Source: Anaerolineae bacterium (GTDB lineage Bacteria > Chloroflexota > Anaerolineae > Aggregatilineales > Aggregatilineaceae). Taken from it: a stretch of DNA of 35,010 nt. A model generated the notes under the pieces. The model saw nothing but the letters and a program-made list of their open reading frames with translations. It searched no databases and was not told the DNA's origin. The translations under genes were made by a program, and so were the position numbers. Numbering within the stretch: the first letter of the stretch is position 1; every line of letters starts with the position of its first letter. Shown here piece after piece: positions 17,018-26,100 of this stretch. The stretch is taken from contig JAFGNU010000080.1 in the NCBI GenBank assembly GCA_016926875.1, positions 1 to 35,010 on the forward strand, written 5' to 3'.

Positions 17018-19462
17018 ATGCGCTACGGTTACTTTGATGATGAACGCCGCGAGTATGTCATTACACAGCCCGATACGCCGCTTCCCTGGCTGAACTATTT
17101 GGGCTGTGAAAACTACTTCGGCCTGATCTCGAATACCGCTGGGGGGTACTCGTTTTATCGTGATGCGCGCCTGCGGCGAGTTACACGCTATCGCTACAAC
17201 AATGTGCCGCCTGATCTCGGTGGGCGTTACGTTTACCTGCGCGACAACAGCACAGGTGAATTTTGGTCACCGTCCTGGCAGCCGGTCCGCCGCCCGCTGG
17301 ATGAGTACACCTGCCGTCATGGGTTGGGATACACGATTATTCACTCAACATACCAGGCGATTGAGATGGAAGCCTGCTATTTTGTACCGTTGGGCGAAAA
17401 CCTGGAGGTCTGGCGCCTGACCCTGACCAACCGGCGCGCGGAGCCGGTTTCGCTGTCGGCGTTTGCCAGTGTGGAGTTTTGCCTGTGGGATGCTCACGAC
17501 GACATGACCAATTTCCAGCGCAACTTCAACACGGGCGAGGTCGAGGTTGAAGACGGCGTGATTTATCATAAAACCGAGTACCGCGAGCGCCGCAATCATT
17601 TTGCCTTTTTTGCTTGCTCAGAAGAACTGGCCGGATACGATACCCAGCGCGAGGCTTTCCTGGGACCATATCGCGGCTGGGATAACCCGGCAGCCGTCGA
17701 AAACGGCGCGTGTTCCAACTCTCAGGCGCACGGGTGGGCGCCGGTCGGTGTGCATCAGGTCCAGGTTGACCTGGCAGCCGGAGCGACTCGCCAGATGGTT
17801 TTTGTGTTGGGTTACCACGAAAACCCGCACAACCAGAAGTTTGACCCGCCCGGTTCCCAGACACTGAATAAGCGAACGGTGAAGCCGGTTATTGCCCGCT
17901 ACCTGGATATCGAGATGGTTGATTCGGCGTTTGATGATCTGTGCGCCTATTGGGATCGGCTGCTGGACAAGCTCCAGGTGCAGACCCCGGACAGGCACAC
18001 AGACCGCATGGTGAACATCTGGAACGCCTACCAGAACATGGTGACCTTCAACCTCTCGCGCTCGGCGTCATTTTTTGAGTCAGGCGTGGGGCGCGGCATG
18101 GGCTTCCGTGATTCGAACCAGGATATACTGGGCTTTGTACATATCATCCCGGAGCGGGCGCGTGAGCGCATTCTTGACCTGGCAGCGACACAGCTTAAGA
18201 ACGGCGGCGCGTACCACCAGTACCAACCGCTGACCAAGCGTGGCAATGATGCAGTGGGTGACAACTTTAACGACGACCCGTTGTGGCTGGTTTTGAGCGT
18301 AGTAGCCTACTTGAAGGAAACCGGCGATTGGGGCATTCTTGATGAGCCGGTCGTCTATGAAAACGAGCCGGGCACCGAAGAACCGCTCTACGGCCACCTG
18401 GTACGCAGTCTGAACTATACACTGGACCAGCGCGGGCCGCACGGGCTGCCGTTGATTGGGCGTGCAGACTGGAACGACTGCTTGAATCTGAACGCGTTTT
18501 CCAGTACGCCGGGCGAGTCGTTCCAGACCACGACGAGCAAAGATGGCAAGGTTGCAGAGTCGGTCATGATCGCCGGGTTGTTTGTGCTGGTAGCGAAAGA
18601 ACTGGCCGAAGTGGCTGACCGCACCGGCAAGCCGGAAGATGCCCATCGCTATCGTGCAGCGGCGGCGGACATGGAAGCGATTGTTCGCGAGCACGGATGG
18701 GATGGTGAATGGTTCCTGCGCGCGTATGACGATTTTGGGAACAAAGTCGGTTCGCATGAATGCGCTGAAGGCCAGATTTTTGTCGAGCCGCAGGGGTTGT
18801 GTGTGCTGGCCGGTATCGGCGTTGGGGACGGCCTGGCCAGGCGGGCGCTGGCTTCGGTGAACGAGCGGCTGGCGACATCACACGGTATCGTGCTCCAACA
18901 ACCTGCATATTCAGAATATCACCTTCACCTGGGCGAGATTTCGTCCTATCCACCGGGGTACAAAGAAAACGCCGGTATCTTCTGCCACACCAACCCCTGG
19001 ATAATGATCGCCGAAACCATTGTGGGCAACGGTGACCGGGCATTTGATTATTACACCCGTATCAACCCGTCGGCGCGCGAAGCGATCAGCGAGGTGCACC
19101 GCGCCGAACCGTATGTGTACGTGCAGATGATCGCCGGGGGTGACGCTCCCTCGCATGGCGAGGCGAAAAACTCGTGGTTGACCGGGACAGCAGCCTGGAA
19201 CTACGTGGCGATTACCCAGTGGATTCTAGGCATTTGCCCCACCTTCGATGGGCTGCAAATTGCGCCGGTGATGCCTGCTGATTGGCTGGGGTTTGAGGCT
19301 GTGCGTGTGTTTCGCGGCGTGACCTATCGTATTGCTGTGAAGCGAACCGGTCCTGGCAGCACGGCGGCGCTTACCGTAGATGGGCAGGCGGTTGACGGGT
19401 GTGTTGTGCCTGTCCCGGCGGACGGTCAACGTGAAATCACCGTCGAGGTGACGATAGCCTGA
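17018..19462 (+). CDS. GH94 cellobiose phosphorylase
   Basis: An 814-residue cytosolic enzyme, close to the usual 800-825 residues of cellobiose phosphorylases. It opens with MRYGYFDDERREYVI. An N-terminal beta-sandwich (about 1-290) is followed by an (alpha/alpha)6 barrel with RDSNQDILGF, a phosphate/sugar-site run and RADWNDCLNL, whose second Asp (D487) corresponds to the general acid. HTNPWIMIAET, a GTAAWNY motif and a C-terminal beta domain follow. It converts cellobiose plus phosphate to glucose 1-phosphate plus glucose. Start: GGAG at 17009-17012 is only 2 nt from ATG 17015 but 5 nt from ATG 17018, so the second is preferred. Expression is probably repressed through the two upstream palindromes. 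GH1 and GH94 give the cell both hydrolytic and phosphorolytic cellobiose routes. Confidence 0.95.
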   Translation: MRYGYFDDERREYVITQPDTPLPWLNYLGCENYFGLISNTAGGYSFYRDARLRRVTRYRYNNVPPDLGGRYVYLRDNSTGEFWSPSWQPVRRPLDEYTCRHGLGYTIIHSTYQAIEMEACYFVPLGENLEVWRLTLTNRRAEPVSLSAFASVEFCLWDAHDDMTNFQRNFNTGEVEVEDGVIYHKTEYRERRNHFAFFACSEELAGYDTQREAFLGPYRGWDNPAAVENGACSNSQAHGWAPVGVHQVQVDLAAGATRQMVFVLGYHENPHNQKFDPPGSQTLNKRTVKPVIARYLDIEMVDSAFDDLCAYWDRLLDKLQVQTPDRHTDRMVNIWNAYQNMVTFNLSRSASFFESGVGRGMGFRDSNQDILGFVHIIPERARERILDLAATQLKNGGAYHQYQPLTKRGNDAVGDNFNDDPLWLVLSVVAYLKETGDWGILDEPVVYENEPGTEEPLYGHLVRSLNYTLDQRGPHGLPLIGRADWNDCLNLNAFSSTPGESFQTTTSKDGKVAESVMIAGLFVLVAKELAEVADRTGKPEDAHRYRAAAADMEAIVREHGWDGEWFLRAYDDFGNKVGSHECAEGQIFVEPQGLCVLAGIGVGDGLARRALASVNERLATSHGIVLQQPAYSEYHLHLGEISSYPPGYKENAGIFCHTNPWIMIAETIVGNGDRAFDYYTRINPSAREAISEVHRAEPYVYVQMIAGGDAPSHGEAKNSWLTGTAAWNYVAITQWILGICPTFDGLQIAPVMPADWLGFEAVRVFRGVTYRIAVKRTGPGSTAALTVDGQAVDGCVVPVPADGQREITVEVTIA

Positions 19463-19567
19463 TCAACGATCAGAAGTCTGAGACGTCTGAAACAAACAGG
19501 CTCGTTCCCCAACCGGATCGGGCCTGCTGCGGTTATGGTCTGCACTCGATCAAGGTCGAGACAGATA

Positions 19568-20137
19568 TTACCCGATGATCAGTTCGTCCAGCGGGCGCTT
19601 GGGGACATGGTGTACTGCCTGTTCGTCTCGCCAGTACTTGATATCACCGTCGGGTCCCACAGGATCGACCTGGACGGTTTCTTTGGGCTTGCCCAGCGCC
19701 AGCACCAACAGGATGTTATAGCGGGCCGAGATATCCAGGGCAGCGCGCAGGGTGTCTTTTTGGATTGAGGCGACAATACAGCCGCCCAGGCCTTTTTCGA
19801 CGGCTCCCAGCAGGATACTTTGCGCCGCGATGCCGTGATCGCAGTTGATGTTTGAGCTGATCTGCGTGTCGCCCAGGATGACGATATAGGCGGCCGGGCG
19901 TTCGCCTTCTGCCGGGCCGGGCCAGTCTTTGAGGTATCCGGCCCATGCCAGGTGCGGGAAGATCGCGGCGGCCTGGTCGGGCGTATTTGCCAGGAAAAAC
20001 TTGAGCGGTTGCAGGTTGGCTCCTGACGGTGACAGCCGCGCCAGATCGACCAGTTCGCGCAGCGTGTCCCGTTCGACAGCCACATCTTGATAGAACCGCC
20101 GGTAGCTGCGATTTTGGCGGAGTAAGTCTTTGAGCAC
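19568..20137 (-). CDS. Nitroreductase family FMN-dependent oxidoreductase
   Basis: A 189-residue nitroreductase-fold protein. The N-terminus has the RSYRRF motif followed by LARLSPSGANLQPLKFFL, the FMN-phosphate/ribityl-binding helix start. DHGIAAQSILLGAVEKGLGGCIV (about 100-125) and the LALGKPKE strand near the end complete the FMN-binding pattern. Such proteins are homodimers using NAD(P)H; the physiological substrate is not predictable. GTG start at 20137 with GGAG about 9 nt upstream; the frame shows no earlier plausible start. It lies 25 bp after the glycosidase-like gene, so the two are likely co-transcribed. It converges on the phosphorylase gene across a 105-bp gap, in which I see the palindrome AGACGTCT but no clear terminator. 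Confidence 0.92.
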   Translation of the reverse strand: MLKDLLRQNRSYRRFYQDVAVERDTLRELVDLARLSPSGANLQPLKFFLANTPDQAAAIFPHLAWAGYLKDWPGPAEGERPAAYIVILGDTQISSNINCDHGIAAQSILLGAVEKGLGGCIVASIQKDTLRAALDISARYNILLVLALGKPKETVQVDPVGPDGDIKYWRDEQAVHHVPKRPLDELIIG

Positions 20138-20162
20138 AATTGTTTCTCCGGTTTGATATGGG

Positions 20163-22268
20163 TTAACCCAGTTTCACGGCGTCGCCGGATACAATCACGG
20201 TCCGTTTTTTGCCCCGGACGATCAGGTTATGAAACGTGCTTTCCCCCCAGGGCGGCACGCGCAGCGTGATCGCGCCGTTGAGCGCCGGGCGCAGTCCCAG
20301 CCCGCCGACCAACATCGCGCTGACGGCCATTCCGCTCCATCCCTGCAAAAACGCGCCGGGCGGGTGTGCCGGGGAGTGGTACTCAACCGGCGTGAGCCAG
20401 CCGTTATCTAGCTGAATCTGCCACCAGCGGGTCAGGGCATAGCTCCAGTCGGGATCGCCGTGTTCCATCAGCAGTTGAGCGTACACCGCGCTCAGGTACG
20501 GCCACTCTGCGCCGTTGTGATAGTTGTACGGCTGGGCGGACTTGGCAAACAGGTCAGCGCGCAGGCTGTACGGCGGCCAGCAGCACATGATGCCCCAGTC
20601 GCCGTGTGGCTGCCCGGTATTGTGGCGCGTCTGCAACTGCTCGCGCGCGGCGGCCATCATTTGGTGGGACTGCTCCTCGGAGGCTGCGCCAAACAGCAGT
20701 GCCAGCAGACTATCCAGCGCCAGGTGATCTTCGACAAACGCCTGTCCTTCCGCTTCACCGGTGCGGCGGTAGTCGATGTAGTGGCCTTTGCCTTCGTCCC
20801 AGCCGTGAATCTGGATTAACGTGCCGACGTGGTGCCTGTCCTGGGCATAGGTGGCGGCGGTGTCGCGTTCGCCGGTGTGACGGGCCAGGTCGGCGGCAGC
20901 GTCCAGCGCCCCGTAGAGCAGCGCCAGATCATACGTGACCCACTCGCTGCGCAGCACGTTGTCAGCCCAATCGTTTGGAGCGCGGCTTTTGGCCGGGTTG
21001 GCGATCAGCCGGTTCAGGCAGGCCTGGGCGCATTCCCACATAGTACGCCCATCAGGTGTATGCTCATGCAGCAGCGATGTATCGCCGGTCCAGGCGATAT
21101 ATTCATACAGCAGCAGAACAAAAAACGCGGGGGAATCCTGGTGATCGGGCAGCCAGTCGGCAGCGGCGGCGTGGTCCTGGTCCTCGAACGGCAGAACGGT
21201 CAGGTCGATCACACCGCTGGGGCATGTACCATCTGCGTGCACGCCTGCTGCCAACACCAGCAGGTGTTCTCGCACCCATTCAGGATGGTAGGGCAGGATC
21301 ACCAGCGCAGTCCAGTAGCCGTCACGAAAATAGATGCGTGGAGGGTATGCGTAGTTCGGTCCGGCCCACAACCCGCTGAACCCGCTGGGCAATTCCTTGT
21401 ACATCGACAGCGCCACATTCAGGCTGGCAACATACAGGCTGCGCAGCAGCGCGTCGTCGCTTTCGAAGGTGGAAGCCAGCCAACCGGCATAAGCGTCTGC
21501 ATTGGTCAGGGTGTGGCGGTAGCGAACCGGATTGGCGGAGTCGCCTGCCGCCACGATAACCGGCAGCCGGTAGGTATCGCCCGGATTCAGTACGGCGCGA
21601 TAATGCAGCGTCCCCCCGTTCGCGTGTGCCTGCCAGCCAGCAGGAGGAGCGCCGGCCCGCAGTGTGGCGGAACTATCGCCGCGTGCGCGGATGCCGTCGC
21701 TGAGCGCTTCGATGTCCACTACGGCTCGCCGCGAAACGGGCTTCATGCGCTTTTGCGTTTCGCTGATCCGGTTCAACACCCGCCAGCGGCGCGCGCCGAG
21801 CACCCGCCTGATCACCGGGTTGTCGCGTACCAGGCCGTGTAGCTGGGCGTTGGTAGCCGACTGCCCGATCTGGATCGCAGGTTGCAGCAGGTCGAAGGTA
21901 ACGTCCAGGCTCAGCGTAAAGATGCGCTCCGATTGGCCGGTATTCTCTACAGTCCACACCTGGACCAGCGCCGGGGTATCCGCATCGCAGGCGGTGCGCA
22001 GCGAAATGCGCACATCGAGCGCCGTACCGCGCAGCGTCCATGATCGCCCGATGGCTTCCGCTTCGTGCCACCGGACCGGCACACCATCCAGCCGGGCGGT
22101 ATTCTGCCAGTCGTTCAGAATGGCGATGCCTTCAGGCAGTCGGAATAGGGAGATATTACCGGCACCGTCCAGCGTGGCGAACAGGCGCCGGTTGCCTACG
22201 TCATAGCGTAGATCGTTGGGAGGATCATTAACCAACAGCGCGCCGTTAGGAGTCGGGGTTACGTGCAT
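20163..22268 (-). CDS. Putative (alpha/alpha)6-barrel glycoside hydrolase/phosphorylase-like protein, family unassigned
   Basis: A 701-residue protein without signal peptide. The N-terminal roughly 250 residues are beta-rich (a supersandwich-like domain with VWTVENTGQSERIFTLSLDV). The C-terminal part looks like a six-hairpin barrel: PPRIYFRDGYWTALVIL, ADWLPDHQDSPAFFVLLLYEYIAWTGD, NDWADNVLRSEWVTYDLALLYGAL, HLALDSLLALLFG, YNYHNGAEWPYLSAVYAQLL and a final jelly-roll-like tail. The FRDGYWT and W-A-D segments recall amylo-1,6-glucosidase/GH63/GH116-type glycosidases. I cannot assign a GH family, and the catalytic acids are uncertain (candidates lie in the FRDG and NDWAD segments). Start ATG at 22268; on the minus strand a TATAGT-like -10 lies about 30 bp upstream. 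Placement beside the cellobiose genes suggests glucan or oligosaccharide turnover. Confidence 0.78.
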   Translation of the reverse strand: MHVTPTPNGALLVNDPPNDLRYDVGNRRLFATLDGAGNISLFRLPEGIAILNDWQNTARLDGVPVRWHEAEAIGRSWTLRGTALDVRISLRTACDADTPALVQVWTVENTGQSERIFTLSLDVTFDLLQPAIQIGQSATNAQLHGLVRDNPVIRRVLGARRWRVLNRISETQKRMKPVSRRAVVDIEALSDGIRARGDSSATLRAGAPPAGWQAHANGGTLHYRAVLNPGDTYRLPVIVAAGDSANPVRYRHTLTNADAYAGWLASTFESDDALLRSLYVASLNVALSMYKELPSGFSGLWAGPNYAYPPRIYFRDGYWTALVILPYHPEWVREHLLVLAAGVHADGTCPSGVIDLTVLPFEDQDHAAAADWLPDHQDSPAFFVLLLYEYIAWTGDTSLLHEHTPDGRTMWECAQACLNRLIANPAKSRAPNDWADNVLRSEWVTYDLALLYGALDAAADLARHTGERDTAATYAQDRHHVGTLIQIHGWDEGKGHYIDYRRTGEAEGQAFVEDHLALDSLLALLFGAASEEQSHQMMAAAREQLQTRHNTGQPHGDWGIMCCWPPYSLRADLFAKSAQPYNYHNGAEWPYLSAVYAQLLMEHGDPDWSYALTRWWQIQLDNGWLTPVEYHSPAHPPGAFLQGWSGMAVSAMLVGGLGLRPALNGAITLRVPPWGESTFHNLIVRGKKRTVIVSGDAVKLG

Positions 22269-22452
22269 TCTCAGTGCTTTCCAGCTTCAGGACAGGTTGT
22301 ACTACTATATAACGTAACCGGTTTGGTGACTAAACGGTGCGTCTATCATACCTCTTGTCGTGAGCGGCGGCAGCATTGGTTGGTTAACCGCAAAAATAAC
22401 GGGCAACTGCGTTTGCAGCCACCCGCCAGTACCATCCAGACACATGTTGTTT

Positions 22453-23448
22453 TCAGCGCGTACCGAGATCGCGGATAAAGCGGTAGGGATAGATATCGTC
22501 CGGGGCGCTGACTTCGTTAAGTTGTGCCAGATCGTCATCGCTCAGCCTGACATCAACGGCGGCCAGATTATCGTTCAACTGTTCCAGGTTGCGCGCTCCA
22601 ATGATCGACGCCGTGACGCCGGGCTGCGCCTGGGTCCAGGCCAGTGCTACCTGCGCACAGGTTATGCCGTGTGCATCGGCCACGCCGCGCACGACGTCGA
22701 GTGTGGCCCAGTTGCGCTCGGTTGCCCGCCGGTACCAGAAATTTTCCCCCGGTGCGGTGATGTCTTTACTAAGCCGCCCGCCTTTGGGCCGGTGATCGCG
22801 GCGATACTTGCCGGTCAGGAAGCCGCCCGCCAGCGGACTCCAGGGGATGATACCCACGCCCTCGCTCTGGCACAGCGGGACGATTTCATATTCGATAGCC
22901 CGCTCGATCAGGTTGTACTGCGGCTGCAAACAGTCAAAGCGTGCCAGCCCTAACCGCTCGCTGATGCCAAGCGCCTTCATCAACTGCCACGCAGCATAGT
23001 TCGACGCGCCCAGGTAGCGGACCTTGCCCTGGCGGACCAGGTCATCCAGCGCGCGCAGCGTTTCTTCAAGCGGGGTGCCGGAATCCCAGCAGTGAACCTG
23101 GTACAGGTCGATAGCATCTGTTTGCAGGCGGCTCAGGCTGTCCTCAACAGCTTGCATAATGTGGTAGCGTGACGTACCGGCATCGTTTGGCCCGTCGCCC
23201 ATTGGAAAGCGGAATTTGGTCGCCAGCACGATCTCGCGGCGGTGATTTTTCAGCCAGCGCCCGGTGATCTCTTCCGACACGCCCTGAGTATAGACATCGG
23301 CGGTATCAATGAAGTTGCCACCCGCTTCCAGGAAACGATCCATGATGGCGAACGACATTTTCTCGTCGGATTCGTTGCCAAAGGTCATCGCGCCGAGGCA
23401 CAGTTCCGATACTTTCAGGCCGGTGCGGCCAAGATAACGGTATTCCAT
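22453..23448 (-). CDS. Aldo/keto reductase
   Basis: A 331-residue AKR-fold protein of normal length. The catalytic tetrad is visible: D48 and Y53 in FIDTADVYTQG, K78 in LATKFRF and H119 in LYQVHCWD. The YLGASNYAAWQL and LQPQYNLIERA strands follow, with the NADPH-binding IIPWSPLAGGFLTGKY and TASIIGARNLEQLNDNL near the end. It belongs to the group of AKR7/13-like or Tas/YajO-like oxidoreductases of broad substrate range. ATG 23448 is preceded by AAGGAAG at a 5-nt spacing. The 183-bp gap to the next gene downstream contains GGTTAACC and an imperfect hairpin near 22317-22336. It could be the first gene of a short operon with the glycosidase-like and nitroreductase genes, although the gap makes that uncertain. 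Confidence 0.94.
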   Translation of the reverse strand: MEYRYLGRTGLKVSELCLGAMTFGNESDEKMSFAIMDRFLEAGGNFIDTADVYTQGVSEEITGRWLKNHRREIVLATKFRFPMGDGPNDAGTSRYHIMQAVEDSLSRLQTDAIDLYQVHCWDSGTPLEETLRALDDLVRQGKVRYLGASNYAAWQLMKALGISERLGLARFDCLQPQYNLIERAIEYEIVPLCQSEGVGIIPWSPLAGGFLTGKYRRDHRPKGGRLSKDITAPGENFWYRRATERNWATLDVVRGVADAHGITCAQVALAWTQAQPGVTASIIGARNLEQLNDNLAAVDVRLSDDDLAQLNEVSAPDDIYPYRFIRDLGTR

Positions 23449-23576
23449 GAGTTCTTCCTTTCAAGGTCCATATATGCAGTTAGATTGTAAAGGCAGCGTG
23501 CCGTAGAAGGCCACCGGTGGCGGGGTAAACGGTGTAGTGCGGCAGCCAAAGTGCACTGGCAGTCGCCAGCCAGGGA

Positions 23577-24917
23577 CTACTGGGCGGCGCGTGCCGCATC
23601 CAACGTGACCAGGAGTTGTTCGCGCGTGGTGATGTCGCGCATAGTTGCCAGCCAGGCGTGCAGGTCCGGCGACACGTCGCGCAGTTCCTGTACTGCCGGG
23701 CCAATGGGATCGGCGCCGCCCGCGCCCGGCGCTCCCTGATAGCCGCCGTAGAACGCAAAATACGCCTGGTTGAGCTTGCGGATCGGGTAGCCGTGCCGGA
23801 CAAACAGGCGGTGCTGGGCTTCCATGTACGCTTCGGCCTGGTCAACCCACCCTTTCCACAACAGCAGGTCTACCATAACGCGCGTCTGGTGCATCATCTG
23901 GCCGTAGTCGAACGGCTGCGGCGCGTCGGGATCGTGCGCCAGTTCTGGCGGGAGCGCTTCGGCAGGTGGTGCGTTATACGACAGGTAGATCGGCGGCGCG
24001 ATTTCCGGGTAGTAGCGTGCCAGCACCTTAAGCGCGATCTCGCGCCCGACGAGGGTCGCCACCGTTTCATTGATGATGCGCGTGTCAGGGCGCAGGCCGT
24101 ATTCCCAGCCCAGCGGGAAAAACATCAGGTAGTGGTGCGTCCACTCGTGCGCGGTGACTTCGAACGCATACGCAGGTGCGGCGGTTTCTATGATCATGCT
24201 GGGGTACAGGCTCAACCCGCCCAGCGGCACGATCAGCGATGAAACGTCCAGTTCGGCGTCGATCTGCGCTTCGAGCGCGTCGCGTTCATCGACCGTGAGC
24301 GAACCGAGGCTGATATCTACTGCAAATTCGATCCGGTCGCGCGGGGAGATGATCAGCAGGGTGGGCACTTCGGTAAAGTGCATTGAAACGGGCGGCACTA
24401 CCTGCCCCAACACCTCAAAGCCTTCACCGGCCAGCACGGCGGACACCTGCCCCTCGATGATGCTTTCCGCGAGCGGCTGATCGGCGGCCAGTTGGTCGCG
24501 CAGCGCTTCACGTTGGGCGCGTAGATCGGCGGCTGCGGCTGCCGGATCGGGGATGGTTGGATCGGCGTAGAGCTGTTCGATCTGCGCTTCGAGCGCCAGC
24601 ACCTGGGCGAGCGTGTCCAGGTAATCCAGCACCAGCGTATGACCGGCCTCGTCATCCAGGTAAAGCTGGACACCGAATAGTTCCTGCCGGGTTTTACGCC
24701 ACAGCGCGTCAACTTCCCAGCTCATATAGTCAAACAGGTCGTCACGTACCAGGGCGGTTGCACGCCCGCGCAGCGATGCCTCCCGGATCACGCCGTCGCC
24801 CATCACCACGATCAGCGCGAGCAAAACCAATACCCGTACCAGGACGCGCCACAACCATCTGACGATCCGGCGGGCGCGCTGGTGGGTATGGTGCCAGATA
24901 GAGCGCGGAGCTGTCAT
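23577..24917 (-). CDS. Membrane-anchored putative zinc metallopeptidase (HExxH...NE), family not recognised
   Basis: A 446-residue protein. A basic N-terminus (residues 1-25) is followed by one hydrophobic segment (about 26-40), so the bulk is probably outside the membrane. A likely coiled-coil region with many Leu, Ala and Gln lies at about 100-150. The core has TAHEWTHHYLMFF (H257-E258-x-x-H261) and, 23 residues on, INETVATLVGRE (E284). That geometry fits a gluzincin-like zinc site with E258 as the catalytic base. The C-terminal part carries FAFYGGYQGAPGAGG. I do not recognise a named family, and no substrate can be inferred. ATG 24917 follows the SDR gene by 24 bp, so the two are probably co-transcribed. 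The metal-site geometry is seen; peptidase activity is inference. Confidence 0.75.
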   Translation of the reverse strand: MTAPRSIWHHTHQRARRIVRWLWRVLVRVLVLLALIVVMGDGVIREASLRGRATALVRDDLFDYMSWEVDALWRKTRQELFGVQLYLDDEAGHTLVLDYLDTLAQVLALEAQIEQLYADPTIPDPAAAAADLRAQREALRDQLAADQPLAESIIEGQVSAVLAGEGFEVLGQVVPPVSMHFTEVPTLLIISPRDRIEFAVDISLGSLTVDERDALEAQIDAELDVSSLIVPLGGLSLYPSMIIETAAPAYAFEVTAHEWTHHYLMFFPLGWEYGLRPDTRIINETVATLVGREIALKVLARYYPEIAPPIYLSYNAPPAEALPPELAHDPDAPQPFDYGQMMHQTRVMVDLLLWKGWVDQAEAYMEAQHRLFVRHGYPIRKLNQAYFAFYGGYQGAPGAGGADPIGPAVQELRDVSPDLHAWLATMRDITTREQLLVTLDAARAAQ

Positions 24918-24941
24918 CGAATGCCTGTCGTATGCCGGGCG

Positions 24942-25925
24942 TTATACGTCGCCGTGCGCTTTGTACCAGGCGTAGGTTTCTTCCAGGCTTTGCTGGATCG
25001 GGATGCGCGGTTCGCCCAGTTCGCCCCAGGACTTTTGGCAGTTGAAAAATATCATGTGCGTGCTGAGGCGAAGCTGGTTTCCCTCGATTGGCAGGGAGAC
25101 GCCAAGCTGGCGCAGCACGTCTGCTGCCTGGGCTATGATCTGGACCAGCCACGCCGGGAGCCGGAGCGCGGTCATCTGCCTGCCGGTGGCGCTGGCTGTC
25201 AACCGGAGCCAGGCTTTGTGCGTCAGGTCTACCGAGCCGAGCAGGTAGCGTTCGCCGGTGCGCCCGCGTTCGGCGGCTGCGACATGCGCATCGGCCACGT
25301 CGCGGACGTCGATCACGGTCACGCCGCCGGGCGGCACGGTGGGCGGCACGTTGCCACGCGCCATTTCTAGCACGACGCTGCTCGAAATCTGGTTGAGGTC
25401 GCCCGGCCCAACGATCACGGTGGGATTCAGGATCACGCAGTCCAGGCCGCGCCGGATCGCGCGGTGGACTTCGGCTTCAGCTAAAAACTTGCTGTGGCCG
25501 TAGGGCGTGAGGTGCTGGTCCCAGTTAAAACAAACGGACTCGTCAACGGCGCGCAGATCGTCACGGAAGCCCATCGCCGCCGCGCTGCTGGTAAAGATCA
25601 CGCGCTTGACGCCGGTTTCTTCTGCTGCGCGCAGCACATTGCGCGTGCCGTCTACATTGACCTCGTAGATACGCGCCGGGTTGTTGCGCCAGTAGTCCGC
25701 GACTGCCGCCACGTGGAACACCCAGGTTACCCCGCTCATAGCCGCCAGCAGGGACTCATAATCCATTACGTCGCCGACGGCGTGCTCGCAGGGGATGTCC
25801 TCGACGGCGTCCAGGCGGCTGGTAGTCCGGCGCATGATCCGCACGTCGTAGCCCTTGTTCGCCAGCGCGCGCGCAATGTGCGATCCGACAAATCCGGTGC
25901 CCCCGGTGACCAGTGCCTTGATCAT
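24942..25925 (-). CDS. NAD(P)-dependent epimerase/dihydroflavonol-4-reductase-like extended SDR
   Basis: A 327-residue extended short-chain dehydrogenase. It has the Rossmann motif TGGTGFVGSH (7-16), the dinucleotide-specificity region IMRRTTSRLDA (the Arg residues suggest NADP(H)), VFHVAAVADYW, TSSAAAMGF (S113/S114) and the catalytic Y142-x-x-x-K146 in PYGHSKFLAE. NPTVIVGPGD and VIDVRDVADAH complete the family pattern. Similar proteins act in nucleotide-sugar, flavonoid-like or hopanoid metabolism; the substrate is not evident here. Start: an in-frame ATG at 25994 would add 23 residues without similarity, whereas ATG 25925 has GGGGAG 9 nt upstream and begins at the first Rossmann strand. It is divergent from the gene at 26101. 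Confidence 0.92.
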   Translation of the reverse strand: MIKALVTGGTGFVGSHIARALANKGYDVRIMRRTTSRLDAVEDIPCEHAVGDVMDYESLLAAMSGVTWVFHVAAVADYWRNNPARIYEVNVDGTRNVLRAAEETGVKRVIFTSSAAAMGFRDDLRAVDESVCFNWDQHLTPYGHSKFLAEAEVHRAIRRGLDCVILNPTVIVGPGDLNQISSSVVLEMARGNVPPTVPPGGVTVIDVRDVADAHVAAAERGRTGERYLLGSVDLTHKAWLRLTASATGRQMTALRLPAWLVQIIAQAADVLRQLGVSLPIEGNQLRLSTHMIFFNCQKSWGELGEPRIPIQQSLEETYAWYKAHGDV

Positions 25926-26031
25926 GTTATTTTTCTCCCCAACACAAGCCGTTAGCGGTTTGGTTATGCGGCTGGCTGTGTGACGCTCGTTCACATAGGC
26001 CGAGTATACCGCACTGCCCTGTATGCTGCGA

Positions 26032-26060
26032 TTGCCCTTTCGGGGTGCTGCCGCTAAAAT
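26032..26060 (+). promoter_or_regulatory. Candidate sigma-70 promoter for the 26101-32196 gene run
   Basis: TTGCCC (26032-26037), a 17-bp spacer and TAAAAT (26055-26060). The start of transcription would be near 26067, giving a leader of about 34 nt before the ATG at 26101. Confidence 0.5.
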
Positions 26061-26100
26061 CGGCCTATAACGAACTTGTCAAACCTACAGGACAGAACCT

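Noticed and set aside
19579-20139. A 186-codon minus-strand frame inside the nitroreductase gene
   Set aside because: Its translation is Trp/Arg/Ser-rich and lacks the FMN motifs. The overlapping frame at 19568-20137 carries the intact nitroreductase signature.
20829-21842. A 337-codon plus-strand frame antisense to the glycosidase-like gene
   Set aside because: It has high-GC shadow composition and no family motifs, whereas the minus-strand frame encodes a coherent multidomain protein.
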